64,000 nucleotides of DNA, from positions 1 through 64,000 of the forward strand of contig JAMCWK010000101.1 in NCBI GenBank assembly GCA_023481105.1, written 5' to 3'. Position 1 is the first letter of the stretch; each line of letters opens with the position of its first letter. This document shows, one piece after another, positions 1-9,356 of the stretch. The notes under the pieces are model-generated. The model searched no databases, had not been told where the DNA came from, and was given only the letters and a program-made list of their open reading frames with translations. This stretch comes from Acidobacteriota bacterium (lineage in GTDB: Bacteria; Acidobacteriota; Terriglobia; Acidiferrales; UBA7541). The position numbers and the translations under genes were made by a program.

Positions 1-1185
1 GGATCAGGGAACAGGGAAGCCGTGCTTGATGATTCCGCCGAACTCCTGCTGCGTCCCCGGCAAAAATCCCGGCACGTCCTCGAAGGTGATCAGCGGGATG
101 TTGAACGCGTCGCAAAAGCGCACGAACCGCGCGCCCTTCACCGACGCGTTGATGTCCAGGCATCCCGCCAGCATGGCCGGCTGGTTGGCGACGATGCCCA
201 CCGGCCGCCCGTCGAGCCGCGCGAATCCCACCACAATATTTTTCGCGAAGTGTTCGTGCACCTCGAAAAAGTAATGCTCGTCCACGACGGCGTGGATTAC
301 GTCCTTGATGTCGTACGGCACCATGGGGTCCACGGGCACGATGCTGTTCAAGCTCTGGTCCGCGCGGTCCGCGGGGTCCGTCGTCGCGCGCCGCGGCGGG
401 TCCTCCATGTTGTTCGACGGCACAAAGCTGAGCAGCTCGCGGATCATCCCCAGGCAATCGGCGTCGTCGCGCGCAACGAAGTGCGCCACGCCGCTCGTGG
501 CGTTGTGCGTCATCGCCCCGCCCAGCTCGTGCTTCGTCACTTCTTCGTGCGTCACCGTCTTGATCACGTCCGGCCCGGTGACGAACATGTACGCCGTTTC
601 TTTGGTCATCAAAATAAAATCGGTAATCGCCGGCGAATAGACCGCGCCGCCCGCGCACGGTCCCATCACCGCGCTGATTTGCGGCACCACGCCGCTGGCC
701 AGCGTATTGCGCAGAAAAATATCCGCGTAACCCGCCAGCGACATCACGCCTTCCTGGATGCGCGCCCCGCCGGAATCGTTCAGACCGATCACCGGCGCGC
801 CATTGCGCATGGCTAGGTCCATCACTTTGCAAATTTTCAGCGCGTTCGATTCGGAAAGCGATCCGCCGAACACCGTGAAGTCCTGCGCGAAGACGTACAC
901 CAGCCGCCCGTCGATGCGCCCGTAGCCGGTCACGAACCCGTCGCCCACCGGCTTCTGCTCTTCCATGCCGAAGTCCGTGCAGTGGTGCGTCACGAATTTG
1001 TCCAGCTCCTCGAACGTGCCCTCGTCGAGCAGCATCTCGATGCGCTCCCGCGCCGTCATCTTGCCCTGCTTGTGTTCGCGCTCGCGACGCTCGGGCCCGC
1101 CGCCTTCTTCCGCCTGCGCATCGCGCTTGCGCAGCTCTTCCATTTGGTCGTGCGCCTTCGCCTTCAATTTTTCTTCGGGAGACAT
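1..1185 (-). CDS. pccB: Acyl-CoA carboxylase carboxyltransferase subunit (propionyl-CoA carboxylase beta type), C-terminus cut by window edge
   Basis: Biotin-dependent carboxyltransferase subunit that moves CO2 from carboxybiotin to an acyl-CoA, most likely propionyl-CoA (or acetyl-/methylmalonyl-CoA in related enzymes), in the cytoplasm. The 393 visible residues cover the N-terminal crotonase-like fold and part of the second one. Visible motifs are the oxyanion-type GGA stretches ([22 protein letters not shown]) and, near the cut end, [10 protein letters not shown]. Family members are about 510-520 residues, so roughly 120 are off the window. The ATG at 1185 follows an AGGAAG ribosome site. 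The biotin carboxylase partner is not in view. The family is clear; substrate choice within it is not resolved by sequence reading alone. Confidence 0.93.
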
Positions 1186-1307
1186 GAGGGCTTCCTCTCA
1201 GGACCGCTGCAACTCGCTCGCTAGCGTGCCACACCCCGCCACGACGAGCAAGCTGCTTGGCTGCAAACCCAAATTGTGGAGTTGGTTTGCTGACAACTGA
1301 GAACTGA

Positions 1308-1595
1308 TTACTGACCGCTGGTCGTTGGCCGCGGGTCACTGGTTGCTTCGCTGCGATACAACCGCACTACCAAGTGCGTCGAAAAATACGTCGCCGCGAC
1401 AAGCACCAGCACACCCACGACGAGCGTCACCAGCACTGCTCCCGCGCGCAGCAGCGGCATCTGAATCGCCTCCACGCGCACCGCGACATAATGCAGTGCG
1501 AACGCGGCCACCAGCATGGTGACCGTCCCCGCCAGAATCGATATCACAAGGATGAGTTTTCGGATCACGGGATAATCTAATGCACGCCCGACCAA
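1308..1595 (-). CDS. Small two-helix membrane protein, function unknown
   Basis: Predicted 95-residue inner-membrane protein with two hydrophobic segments (about residues 12-36 and 47-70) and short charged ends. I do not recognise a family. Its start overlaps the end of the upstream gene by 19 bases on the same strand, and that gene in turn overlaps the transaldolase, so all three probably share a transcript. It may be an accessory of its equally unknown membrane-anchored neighbour. It is real rather than a shadow because of its hydrophobic pattern and the tight overlap. Confidence 0.55.
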   Translation of the reverse strand: MVGRALDYPVIRKLILVISILAGTVTMLVAAFALHYVAVRVEAIQMPLLRAGAVLVTLVVGVLVLVAATYFSTHLVVRLYRSEATSDPRPTTSGQ

Positions 1596-2026
1596 TTATC
1601 TGCCACGAGGATGGAATTGCCCGGATTCGCCGGGTCGTACTTCACGCTGACCGGCAGCCCGGTGACGATGCGTCCCACGCACGCGCGTTCTTCGAGCCCG
1701 GTGATGTCCTGCGCCGTCTGGTACGTCACACCGGAAATGGAGTAGCTGTACACCACGACGTTGCGCCGTGTGCCGTTCGTCGCGCCGTTATCCGACGCGC
1801 GGCGTTTCGGCGTCGCGTTCAGTTCGCCGGAGAGCGCCTCGCGGATTTCCAGTACTTCGCCTTCGACGATGCGCCCCACCTGGTTCACATGCGCACGCCT
1901 TCTGCGCTCGATTTCCTGGGGATCTCGCGGGCGCCGCCGCCACCAGAAGGCAAATCCACCCACTGCCAGCAGGACGCCGGCTGCGGCCAGCAACGCTACG
2001 TGCCAATCGATTCCGCTGAAGTTCAA
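1577..2026 (-). CDS. Membrane-anchored DUF3592-like protein
   Basis: Predicted 149-residue protein with one N-terminal transmembrane helix (about residues 8-28), an Arg-rich cytoplasmic stop, and a C-terminal domain reading [13 protein letters not shown]...[14 protein letters not shown]. That pattern is typical of DUF3592-like proteins (a Tyr-rich beta domain followed by a 'V.V.YDP.NP' end). I place the start at a TTG (2024-2026) whose last two bases are the first two of the transaldolase TGA stop (2023-2025), preceded by AGACAGGAAG. A longer ATG reading from 2101 would run back inside the transaldolase gene in another frame and is less likely. No molecular function is known. Confidence 0.6.
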   Translation of the reverse strand: MNFSGIDWHVALLAAAGVLLAVGGFAFWWRRRPRDPQEIERRRRAHVNQVGRIVEGEVLEIREALSGELNATPKRRASDNGATNGTRRNVVVYSYSISGVTYQTAQDITGLEERACVGRIVTGLPVSVKYDPANPGNSILVADNWSGVH

Positions 2027-2727
2027 CTTCCTGTCTTCCGCGTCCCGCTCTGCGGGATCGCTTCCACAATGTCGCCCAGCGACTCCCGCGCTTTCTCCCA
2101 ATCTTTTAAGAACGCTTCGAGCCCGCGATCCGTAAGCGGATGCTTGAAGAGCTGCTCGAACACCTTGAACGGCATGGTGGCGATGTGCGCGCCCATCTTC
2201 GCCGCCTCCACCACGTGCAGCGGATGCCGCAAGCTCGCCGCCAGCACCTGCGTTTCAAAACCATAGTTCTTGTAAATCGTCAGGATTTCGCGCAGCAGCC
2301 CGAGCCCGTCCTGCGAGATGTCGTCCAGCCGCCCCAGGAACGGGCTCACGAAGTACGCGCCCGCCTTGGCCACCAGCAGCGCCTGCGACGGCGAAAATAC
2401 CAGCGTCATGTTCACGCGAATGCCTTCATGCGACAGCACGTGGCACGCGCGCACGCCCGTCGGCGTGGTCGGCAGCTTCACCACCACGCTGGGGTGCCAG
2501 CTCGCCACCTCGCGCCCTTCGCGCAGCATTCCCTCGTAATCCGTGGACACCACTTCCGCGCTGATAGCCCCGCCCTGCACAATCTCGCAGATTTCCAGAA
2601 TCTGCTGCCGGAAGGGCATCTTCTCTTTCGCCGCCAGCGACGGGTTCGTGGTCACACCGTCGAGCACGCCCATCTCTGCGGCCTGCCGGATTTCATTCCG
2701 GTTCGCGGTATCCAGAAAAATTTTCAT
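2023..2727 (-). CDS. Transaldolase / fructose-6-phosphate aldolase family (short TalC/FSA type)
   Basis: Cytoplasmic class I aldolase of the pentose phosphate pathway, or a fructose-6-phosphate aldolase; the two activities occur in the same short family. The 234 residues start [16 protein letters not shown] and contain the Schiff-base Lys region ([12 protein letters not shown]), [13 protein letters not shown] and [11 protein letters not shown], all hallmarks of the roughly 215-230-residue TalC/MipB/FSA family. The ATG at 2727 has GGAAG upstream and fits the family N-terminus; a reading from 2901 adds an unrelated leader that overlaps the neighbouring hydrolase. Its stop overlaps the TTG start of the next gene (TTGA), which suggests translational coupling. 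Confidence 0.9.
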   Translation of the reverse strand: MKIFLDTANRNEIRQAAEMGVLDGVTTNPSLAAKEKMPFRQQILEICEIVQGGAISAEVVSTDYEGMLREGREVASWHPSVVVKLPTTPTGVRACHVLSHEGIRVNMTLVFSPSQALLVAKAGAYFVSPFLGRLDDISQDGLGLLREILTIYKNYGFETQVLAASLRHPLHVVEAAKMGAHIATMPFKVFEQLFKHPLTDRGLEAFLKDWEKARESLGDIVEAIPQSGTRKTGS

Positions 2728-2747
2728 CGGCTCACTTCCTTTCGGCG

Positions 2748-3557
2748 TTATGCATCCGCCGCCACCACCGGATTGCGCAGCGTACCGATTCCGCTCACAA
2801 CCACTTCCACCACGTCGCCCGGCTTCATCGCGCTCACGCCCGCTGGCGTGCCCGTGGCAATCACGTCGCCCGGCTCCAGCGTCATCACGCGTGAAATCCA
2901 CGCCAGTATAGCACCGATGGAAAAAATCATGTCCGTCACCGGCGCGTGCTGCTTGCGCTCACCGTTCACAAACGTTTCCACAGTCGTCGTGGCGAGGTCC
3001 AATTCCGTCTCAATCAGCGGCCCCAGCGGGCAAAACGTGTCGAAACCCTTTCCTCGTGTGAACTGCACGTCCGCTTTTTGCAGGTCGCGCGCGGTTACGT
3101 CGTTCACGCATGTGTAGCCGAGCACATAGCGCGCATACTCCTCCGCCGAAATTCCCTTGCAGCGCCGCCCGATGACTACACCCAGTTCGCCTTCGTGATC
3201 CACACGCAGCGATTCCGGCGGATAGACAATCGGCTCCTCCGGCCCGATCACCGACGAGGGCGGCTTCAGAAAAATCAGCGGCTGGATGGGGACTTCGTTG
3301 CCCAGTTCCGCGGCGTGTTCGCGATAATTTCTCCCGATGCACACGATTTTGCTCGGCGTCACCGGCGGCAGCAGGCGCACGTTGTCGCGCGGCCAGCTTT
3401 GGCTCAGGGGATACCACATGCCGTACAAGTCGCCGGCGATCTGCACCACGCGGTCATCCCGGATGACGCCGTGGCGAGGTTCCGGCCTCTGCGGCGGCGC
3501 CACCCCGATGATGGCGTTCCATTCGATCTCCAATGGTTGAAACCGGCAAAGTTTCAT
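2748..3557 (-). CDS. Fumarylacetoacetate hydrolase (FAH) family protein
   Basis: Metal-dependent hydrolase/isomerase/decarboxylase fold, acting on 2-keto acids or fumarylacetoacetate-like compounds in catabolism. The 269 residues begin MKLCRFQ and show the family core: [44 protein letters not shown] (metal-binding Glu and Asp), [13 protein letters not shown], and ATGTPAGVS near the end. The ATG at 3557 is set by a clean GGAGG (3565-3569) seven bases upstream; an in-frame ATG at 3581 lacks this support. It lies 20 bases upstream of the transaldolase gene, so they are likely co-transcribed. The exact substrate cannot be assigned. Confidence 0.9.
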   Translation of the reverse strand: MKLCRFQPLEIEWNAIIGVAPPQRPEPRHGVIRDDRVVQIAGDLYGMWYPLSQSWPRDNVRLLPPVTPSKIVCIGRNYREHAAELGNEVPIQPLIFLKPPSSVIGPEEPIVYPPESLRVDHEGELGVVIGRRCKGISAEEYARYVLGYTCVNDVTARDLQKADVQFTRGKGFDTFCPLGPLIETELDLATTTVETFVNGERKQHAPVTDMIFSIGAILAWISRVMTLEPGDVIATGTPAGVSAMKPGDVVEVVVSGIGTLRNPVVAADA

Positions 3558-3671
3558 TCCCGCGCCTCCGCAGCGCTGCACCTCAGAGTATCAAAAGTTG
3601 GGATGGGTTGAAGCCTTAAAGAGGACCTTCAGTGTGGTGCGCTGTACCGAATTCGGAGCTCAGGTTTTTTC

Positions 3672-3733
3672 CTAAATCACTCATCTTTTCCATGGGCGGG
3701 TTGCCCATGAATCATAAATCGCTAAATCACTCA
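3672..3733. repeat. Intergenic direct repeat pair with a hairpin between
   Basis: The 176-base gap between two minus-strand genes contains a 12-mer direct repeat, CTAAATCACTCA, at 3672-3683 and 3722-3733. Between the copies is a perfect 7-bp inverted repeat, CATGGGC/GCCCATG (3691-3697 and 3703-3709), with a 5-base loop. No T-run follows on either strand, so it is not a convincing intrinsic terminator. Possible roles are an operator pair or a decayed short repeat element. Confidence 0.5.
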
Positions 3734-3757
3734 ATTTCCTCGAGCCAACCTGCCGAC

Positions 3758-4216
3758 TTACATCCGCCTTCGTGTCGCCGCAATCGGCTGTTCCCGCAGC
3801 GATAGCACCATCCCCGCCACCCAGCTCATCACCGCTGCCACGCCGTACACCAGCGCGCCCAGGATGAACATGTGAAACGGCGTTTTGCCCAGCCGGTCGT
3901 GCAGGTGCACAAAAAACAGTCCCATCAGCGCGTAGTTCACTGTCAGGATCGCCCACCCGCAGATTCCCGCCGCGAACAATTTGATCGGGGCGCGCAAAAA
4001 GCATCCGATCGGAATCAGCAGCACAAATCCAAACGCCGCGTACGCCACGCCATTCCTCACGTCCGCGTACGGCTCGAGGAATCCCACTCGCGTCGCCGCC
4101 AGCACGGAAATCACCATCACCGCGGTCAGATAGAGGCCCGTCAGCACGCCCACGCGCAGCGTGAAGCTCCTCACCCACTGGAACCACCGCGAGCCGGGTA
4201 GCGGCGTTGCGTTCAA
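3758..4216 (-). CDS. Four-helix integral membrane protein, unknown function
   Basis: Predicted 152-residue inner-membrane protein with four hydrophobic stretches (about residues 19-42, 55-75, 79-103 and 113-140) and a basic C-terminus (ATRRRM). I recognise no family signature. The first codons overlap the last 4 bases of the upstream lipoprotein gene, so the two are probably translated in tandem. Membrane topology is the only functional clue. Confidence 0.65.
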   Translation of the reverse strand: MNATPLPGSRWFQWVRSFTLRVGVLTGLYLTAVMVISVLAATRVGFLEPYADVRNGVAYAAFGFVLLIPIGCFLRAPIKLFAAGICGWAILTVNYALMGLFFVHLHDRLGKTPFHMFILGALVYGVAAVMSWVAGMVLSLREQPIAATRRRM

Positions 4217-5409
4217 AGTTTTTCTCTTTCGTTCGCGCCTGCGCTCGGCGCGGATGCGGAAACCGCTGCGCTCGGCGCACTTTCATTTCCCGCACGGTCC
4301 ACCACGGTCACCGTGTAGGAATAGCGCCGTCCTGCTGCCACGGACATATCACGAAACGTCGGGGTGGGCAACAACTCCCGCGTCAGCCGTGTTACCGTTT
4401 TCCCCTCGTCTTCGCTCCGGTACACGTGGTACCCCGCCGCGTCTGCATCCGGGCTGATACTCCACGAGAGCTCCATGTGCGCCGGCGTTTCTCCGGCTGC
4501 GGCCACGTACACCGCCACCACGTTTTGCGGCGCCGCTGGCGCAAACGTATCCTTCAGCGTCAGCACCACCGCCTGCGAATCCGCCGACTCCACCGAGTCC
4601 AGCTCGTACTGCGCCACGCTGCGCACCGTGTAGAGATACGTTTTCTCGAATTCAATCTGCGCGTCGCGATACGCCGCGGTCGGACTCACGCCCAGCAGCT
4701 CCGCCGGCGCTTTCTTCTTCCATTTCGTCGCATCACTTTCCTTCGCGTCAGGCTCCACTTCCGCGCGGTACACACGAAAGCCCGTCAGTGCGGCAATCCG
4801 CTCGCCGCTCGTCGTACGCGCGGGCGGCGTCCACCGCAGCTCCACCGCCGGCTCGGTCACGTTCGCTGTCAGGTCGCCGATCGCCTCCGGCACCGGATAG
4901 ACGCGCACCAGCGCGCGGTTCGAATCCGCCGACGCCGCGCGCTTCGACGCCCGCGTGCGCACCATGTACGCCATCTGCTCGCCGCTGTGCGCCGCAATGT
5001 CCGCTGCCTGCAACGGATCGGCAAACTGCAGCCGGTCATCGAGCAGATAGGTATCCACCACCGCGGAAGGAATCGTATAGACCTGCGCCAGCGCGACGCG
5101 CGCAGTCTGGCCTCCTGCCGGCATGAACGCGCGAAAAATTTCCACGTCCGGCGGCGCTTCCAGCGCTTCGCCCTCCGTCGTCTGCTTCGGCAGCGTGAAC
5201 GTCAGCACCACGCTGTCGCCCACCTGCCGCGTGCTCAAATCTGTCACGGCCGCTGGGATTGGTGGCCGCGGCGGCTGCGGGTCCCCCGGCGTCCCACAAC
5301 TCGACAAAAACAGAAAATAGAAAATAGAAAATAGAAAATAGGAAAACCGCGAAAAACTCCCGCTCCGGCCTGCTCCAAGGAGTGGTGTTCCCTCTTTTCT
5401 ATTTTCCAT
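4213..5409 (-). CDS. Lipoprotein with fibronectin type III-like repeats
   Basis: Predicted 398-residue lipoprotein exported by Sec and lipidated at the Cys of LSSCGTPGD (about residue 38). It then carries a Pro-rich linker and three or four fibronectin III-like modules, visible as repeats of 'Y.YTV.', 'GFRVYRAE', 'GYHVYRSED' and a final 'YSYTVTVVDRAGNES'. Such proteins usually mediate adhesion or envelope interactions. The hydrophobic core of the signal peptide is encoded by a tandem heptanucleotide repeat, described separately. The ATG at 5409 is the only start that keeps the whole signal peptide. It lies downstream of hslU on the same strand, separated by about 43 bases of low-complexity sequence. 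Confidence 0.75.
   Translation of the reverse strand: MENRKEGTPLLGAGRSGSFSRFSYFLFSIFYFLFLSSCGTPGDPQPPRPPIPAAVTDLSTRQVGDSVVLTFTLPKQTTEGEALEAPPDVEIFRAFMPAGGQTARVALAQVYTIPSAVVDTYLLDDRLQFADPLQAADIAAHSGEQMAYMVRTRASKRAASADSNRALVRVYPVPEAIGDLTANVTEPAVELRWTPPARTTSGERIAALTGFRVYRAEVEPDAKESDATKWKKKAPAELLGVSPTAAYRDAQIEFEKTYLYTVRSVAQYELDSVESADSQAVVLTLKDTFAPAAPQNVVAVYVAAAGETPAHMELSWSISPDADAAGYHVYRSEDEGKTVTRLTRELLPTPTFRDMSVAAGRRYSYTVTVVDRAGNESAPSAAVSASAPSAGANEREKL
5313..5340. repeat. Heptanucleotide tandem repeat (GAAAATA)x4 inside the lipoprotein signal sequence
   Basis: Four perfect head-to-tail copies of GAAAATA (plus strand) lie within the coding sequence of the FnIII lipoprotein, where they encode the hydrophobic Phe/Ile/Tyr/Leu core of the signal peptide. 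The repeat length is not a multiple of three, so gain or loss of one unit would shift the reading frame. A related T/C-rich low-complexity tract (TTCTGATT-like units) continues between the lipoprotein start and the end of hslU at about 5400-5457. Confidence 0.85.
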
Positions 5410-5452
5410 TTTCGATTTTCTGTCTTCTGATTTCTGACTTCTGATTTCTGAT

Positions 5453-6886
5453 TTACAGAATGAACCGGCTCAAATCGTGGTCCTTCACAATGTCGGCGAG
5501 CTGTTTCTGCACGTACGCCTCGTCCACCTTCACCGTTTTCTTCTTCAAGTCCGGCGCGTCGAAGGAAATCTCATCCAACAGCTTTTCCAGAATCGTGTGC
5601 AGCCGCCGCGCCCCGATGTTTTCGGTCTGTTCGTTGACGTTCGCCGCAAACCGCGCGATGGCCGCGATGGCCTCGTCGGTGAAGTGCAGTTTCACCGCTT
5701 CCGTGTCCAGCAGCGCGATGTACTGTTTGATCAGCGCGTTCTTCGGCTCCGTCAGGATGCGCACAAAATCGCCTTCCGTCAGCGATTGCAGCTCCACGCG
5801 GATGGGGAAGCGCCCTTGCAGCTCGGGGATCAGGTCCGACGGTTTGGTCACGTGGAACGCCCCCGCCGCGAAAAACAAAATATGGTCCGTGCGCACCATG
5901 CCGTAGCGCGTGTTTACCGTCGTGCCTTCGACAATCGGCAGGATGTCCCGCTGCACGCCCTCGCGCGACACGTCCGGCCCGTGCCCCGACTCCCGCCCGG
6001 CAATCTTGTCCACCTCGTCAATAAAAATAATTCTCATCTGTTCCGCGCGGTCCACCGCCGTCCGCGTCACCTGGTCCATGTCCACCAGCTTGTGTTCTTC
6101 TTCCTGGATCAGGTACTCGAACGCGTCCGCCACGCTCATTTTCCGCTTTTTTTTCTGCTGCCCGAACATCCCCGAGAGCATGTCCTTGACGTTGATGTCC
6201 ATCTCCTCGATACCCTGGTTCGACACGATCTCGAACGCTGGGATCGAGCGCTCGCGCACTTCCACCTCCACCATGCGCGTGTCCAGCTTGCCGTCGCGGA
6301 ACTGCGCACGCAATTTTTCCCGCGTGCGGTTCACCTGCTCCATCCGTTGCGCCTCACTGCCCGGCCCCGTGATTTCCACCGTCGTCGGCATCGCCGGCAG
6401 CAGCAGGTCCAGCAACCGCTCTTCCGCCGCTTTTTCCGCCTGCTCCGCCACTTCGTCCAATTTTTCCTCGCGCACCATGTCAATCGCCGTTTCCACCAGA
6501 TCGCGCACCATGGACTCCACGTCGCGCCCCACGTAGCCCACTTCCGTGTACTTCGACGCTTCCACTTTCACGAACGGGCAGCCCGCCAGCCGCGCCAGCC
6601 TCCGCGCGATTTCCGTTTTCCCCACGCCGGTCGGCCCAATCATCAGAATATTTTTCGGAAGGACTTCCTCGGCCATCTCCGCGGAAAGTTTTTGCCGCCG
6701 CACGCGGTTGCGCAGCGCGATGGACACCGCGCGCTTCGCGGCGTTCTGTCCCACGATGTACTTGTCCAGCTCCGCCACAATCTGCCGCGGCGTTAGCTCG
6801 TCAAACGACGGCAGCACTTCGGCCTGTTCCTCGCCGTTTCCGTTGTTCACCAGCACCATGCGGTCCTTGTCGTTTTTCCCGCTCAT
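5453..6886 (-). CDS. hslU: ATP-dependent protease ATPase subunit HslU
   Basis: AAA+ unfoldase that feeds substrates to the HslV peptidase in the cytoplasm. The 477 residues show the HslU N-domain ([17 protein letters not shown]), Walker A ([15 protein letters not shown]), the pore motif ([15 protein letters not shown]), an I-domain (about 110-250), Walker B ([13 protein letters not shown]), sensor regions ([25 protein letters not shown]) and the C-terminal RFIL tail that docks into HslV. The gene follows hslV with a 15-base gap, the usual hslVU order. Length is normal for the family (about 440-480). Assignment is secure. Confidence 0.98.
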   Translation of the reverse strand: MSGKNDKDRMVLVNNGNGEEQAEVLPSFDELTPRQIVAELDKYIVGQNAAKRAVSIALRNRVRRQKLSAEMAEEVLPKNILMIGPTGVGKTEIARRLARLAGCPFVKVEASKYTEVGYVGRDVESMVRDLVETAIDMVREEKLDEVAEQAEKAAEERLLDLLLPAMPTTVEITGPGSEAQRMEQVNRTREKLRAQFRDGKLDTRMVEVEVRERSIPAFEIVSNQGIEEMDINVKDMLSGMFGQQKKKRKMSVADAFEYLIQEEEHKLVDMDQVTRTAVDRAEQMRIIFIDEVDKIAGRESGHGPDVSREGVQRDILPIVEGTTVNTRYGMVRTDHILFFAAGAFHVTKPSDLIPELQGRFPIRVELQSLTEGDFVRILTEPKNALIKQYIALLDTEAVKLHFTDEAIAAIARFAANVNEQTENIGARRLHTILEKLLDEISFDAPDLKKKTVKVDEAYVQKQLADIVKDHDLSRFIL

Positions 6887-6901
6887 GGATTCCTGTCGCC
6901 C

Positions 6902-7474
6902 TTACAACTCTTCAATCGTGAACTGCGCATTCGTATAGATGCACATGTCGCTCGCGATGCGCATGGCCTCTTGCGCGATTTCCCGCGCCGTCAATTTCGT
7001 ATGCCGCGCCAGGGCGCGCGCCGCGGCCAGCGCGTACGGCCCGCCCGACCCGATGGCGCACATCCCGTCGTCCGGCTCGATGACGTCGCCGTTCCCCGAC
7101 AGCATGAACGTGCCCTTCATGTCCGCCACGATGAGCAGCGCTTCCAGATGACGCAGCGCGCGGTCCCGCCGCCAGTCTTTGGCCAGCTCCACCGCCGCCC
7201 GTTGCAGGTTCCCGTGATGCTCTTGCAGCTTGCTGTCGAACCGCTCGAAGAGCGAAAGCGCGTCCGCGGTGCTGCCAGCAAACCCCGCAATCACCTTGTC
7301 ATCCATCAGCCGGCGGATTTTCTTCGCCGTCTGCTTGATCATCGTCTCGCCCAGCGTCACCTGGCCGTCTCCAGCCATCACCACTTTGCCGTCCCGCCGC
7401 ACACACAGCACCGTGGTGCCGCGAAACGTCTTCGCGTTCGTGTTGCGCTCTCCTTGCTGTGTTCGTCGCGTCAT
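6902..7474 (-). CDS. hslV: ATP-dependent protease peptidase subunit HslV
   Basis: Threonine peptidase of the HslUV complex, a double hexameric ring related to proteasome beta subunits. The 190 residues include [23 protein letters not shown], where the first Thr after Gly should be the catalytic N-terminal nucleophile after processing; MMIKQ-type Lys and the SGNGDVIEP and [15 protein letters not shown] motifs follow. The ATG at 7474 gives about 19 residues before the catalytic Thr, longer than the usual one-to-few-residue propeptide. No better start is visible between. A TATAAT box lies only about 13 bases upstream, implying a very short leader. Confidence 0.95.
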   Translation of the reverse strand: MTRRTQQGERNTNAKTFRGTTVLCVRRDGKVVMAGDGQVTLGETMIKQTAKKIRRLMDDKVIAGFAGSTADALSLFERFDSKLQEHHGNLQRAAVELAKDWRRDRALRHLEALLIVADMKGTFMLSGNGDVIEPDDGMCAIGSGGPYALAAARALARHTKLTAREIAQEAMRIASDMCIYTNAQFTIEEL

Positions 7475-7486
7475 ATGCGTCCGGCC

Positions 7487-7513
7487 ATTATACAGCGACT
7501 CCCTCAAAAGCAA
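7487..7513 (-). promoter_or_regulatory. Putative promoter for hslVU
   Basis: On the minus strand a perfect TATAAT (7492-7487) lies about 13 bases before the hslV ATG. A weak TTGCTT -35-like element sits at 7513-7508, giving a 15-bp spacer that is shorter than the ideal 17. If used, transcription would begin only a few bases before the start codon. The -10 match is exact; the -35 assignment is uncertain. Confidence 0.45.
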
Positions 7514-7569
7514 GCCTTGCCCTGCTCCGCTGCGTTCTAATGCGCCCCACATGTTAGAATTGCCACTCC

Positions 7570-8424
7570 ATGCGTTCCATCTTCCTGCGCATTTCGCTGG
7601 TTTTCTGTGGCCTGACGGCTCTCACCGTTATCGCTCCGCCGTCCCTCGCCCAGCGAGAGCAGACCGTCTCCAAAGAGCTCCTCGAGCGTGTCGGCGACTG
7701 GGCTGAGTATTACCTGGACCGTTCTCCCAGCTACGCCGCAGAAGAAACTCTGAGCCAGTCCCAGCGCGAGAAACGGGGCAGTGCGGCGCGCAAGATCGTC
7801 TCCGATTATTTCTTTGTGCGCCTTTCGTCCCATCCCCGCGACCGCAGCGAATTCCGCGACGTCCTTTCCGTGGACGGCAAGCAAATCCAATCCTCCGCCA
7901 AGCGTGACGCCAAGTGGCCCAAGCTCGCGGCCGCGCAATCCTTCCAGGAATTTTCCGCGCTCGTCGAGGGCCCTGGCAAATACGAGCTCGCACACGAGCA
8001 GTTTTCCGGTCTCGACCGTCTCGCCGCACGCCTCGCCGTCCGCTACCAGGACCGCATGCGTTACTTCTATGCGCAAGACACTTCCGACCCGCCCTCGCCC
8101 CACGTGCTCATCGGCTACCGCCAGCAGTCCGGCGAAGGTCTCGCCATCGTGGACGGCAAAGCCGTCCCCGTTTCCGGCCAGGCCTGGGTCGAGCCCAACA
8201 CCGGCCGCATCGTGCGCATTGATGAAGAAGTCTCCTCCAAGCAAGCCCGCTACTGGACCTCCGTCGAATTTGCGCTGGCCCCTTCGCTCGACGCCTGGCT
8301 GCCCGCCACCATTACCGTGCGCGTTTTCGAAAAGGGCCACATGGTTCTTGAAAGCGTTTACGCCTACTCTAATTTCCGCTCACTGTCCTCCGACCCCCGC
8401 GCCGCTTCCACCGCGAAACCCTAG
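7570..8424 (+). CDS. Secreted protein of unknown function
   Basis: Predicted 284-residue exported protein with a classical signal peptide (hydrophobic about 5-24, cleavage near SLAQ) and a soluble domain of mixed beta strands ([61 protein letters not shown]). The final part, with 'NTGRIVR' and a closing 'Y.YSNFR', resembles the lipoprotein-sorting-like or VirB9-like beta proteins common in Acidobacteria, but I cannot name a family. It diverges from hslV across about 95 bases and is the last chromosomal gene before the tRNA. Confidence 0.7.
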   Translation: MRSIFLRISLVFCGLTALTVIAPPSLAQREQTVSKELLERVGDWAEYYLDRSPSYAAEETLSQSQREKRGSAARKIVSDYFFVRLSSHPRDRSEFRDVLSVDGKQIQSSAKRDAKWPKLAAAQSFQEFSALVEGPGKYELAHEQFSGLDRLAARLAVRYQDRMRYFYAQDTSDPPSPHVLIGYRQQSGEGLAIVDGKAVPVSGQAWVEPNTGRIVRIDEEVSSKQARYWTSVEFALAPSLDAWLPATITVRVFEKGHMVLESVYAYSNFRSLSSDPRAASTAKP

Positions 8425-8565
8425 CGCCGCCTTTCTGCATTTTTCTCTGCAATCTGCCACTCTGCAACTCTGTAACCTTCAACGTTTAACTCGCCCCTGT
8501 GGCACAGCCGTCGCTTGCAAACCTTGACCCTTCCGTTCTACCTACCTCACAATGGATATAGCCGT

Positions 8566-8641
8566 GGGCGTGTAGCTCAGCTGGGAGAGCACCTGCTTTG
8601 CAAGCAGGGGGTCGCCGGTTCGATCCCGGTCACGTCCACCA
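8566..8641 (+). tRNA. tRNA-Ala (anticodon TGC), intact; integration target
   Basis: A complete 76-nt cloverleaf. The acceptor stem is GGGCGTG/CACGTCC (one G-T pair), with a D-arm GCTC...GAGC, anticodon stem CCTGC/GCAGG, and loop TTTGCAA with anticodon TGC at 8599-8601. The T-arm carries the invariant TTCGATC loop, and a genomically encoded CCA closes the gene. Its last 49-51 bases recur four times downstream (15858, 22683, 44824, 57454) without the 5' half. This marks it as the attachment target of the islands that follow. Confidence 0.98.
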
Positions 8642-8713
8642 ATTATTTCAACTAGGTACGTCTTCGAATTCTCCGGGCCAGCCAACCGCCTGGTTTTGCA
8701 CCAGGTGACCTAC
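8642..8713. repeat. Left arm of island I (conserved post-tRNA sequence)
   Basis: The first ~72 bases after the tRNA match the sequence after the tRNA fragments at 15907 and 44873 with only scattered differences. Shared blocks include TACGTCTTCGAATTCTCC, GCCAACCGCCTG and CAGGTG. A small inverted repeat (CCTGG...CCAGG) lies at its end. Conservation at three separate boundaries, but not after the last tRNA fragment (57505 onward), indicates it is element-derived (a P'-type arm), not chromosomal. Confidence 0.85.
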
Positions 8714-9356
8714 TCAGCGCGCCGTCACCCACCACTCGGAAAAGTCGAATTTCATTGGAAATCGAGTGACCCCATGAAAAGTGTCTTTGAAAATGAGAGG
8801 AATGTAGAGCTACAAAATTGCCTACGCTCCCTTAACAGGACGATGCAGGCTGTCAAGCAAGACCGACAACTCTTTCACCTAAACTTCTGTGAACCAACCC
8901 GCCCTCGGCATCGCGAGGCGTTATGAATATGGTCCAGAGCTTGTCCAGGGCAGGAAGGGATGCGCCCCGTGAAGCGAATTGGCCCTCTGCCTCAGCGCCT
9001 GTGCCTGCGGACGCGCTCCGCAATCTTTCGACTTATATTAGTTGCGCACTTTCGCAAGTATTGAGCCATTTGCCCCAGTCCGCCCGGCGCGCACAGGGGC
9101 TCATTCTCGCTGTAGCGGATTTCCGCAGCGAAGGGACGGCCGCGGGCAGCTTCAATGCGCTTGTTTTCCTGGCCTTAGCGGAAAACCGTGGGAAAGCACA
9201 CAAAGCCTGCGCAAAATGTCCGGATAGGGGCTCCAGATTTTGACTGGTCTCCAGATTGCCCGCATTGTGGCTGGGAGTCCTGGTCAGACATCTGGATTCA
9301 TCCAACGCTTGTTCATTTGAAATGCCACCCAGGCCTCCCCCCATGGAGGTTTCACA
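8714..9356. other. Island I leader without a convincing gene
   Basis: About 640 bases between the left arm and the first island gene. Short open frames exist (for example 8923-9243) but have no domain, no membrane pattern and no good ribosome site except the one serving the next gene (GGAGG just before 9357). It probably holds the promoter and leader of the island I operon; I cannot point to a specific -35/-10 pair. Confidence 0.5.

Noticed and set aside
3691-3709. Hairpin CATGGGC...GCCCATG as an intrinsic terminator
   Set aside because: No T-run follows the stem on either strand.
8696-9243. Two short overlapping frames (76 and 106 codons) after the tRNA as genes
   Set aside because: The first includes the att arm, neither has a ribosome site, a domain or a membrane pattern, and the composition looks random.
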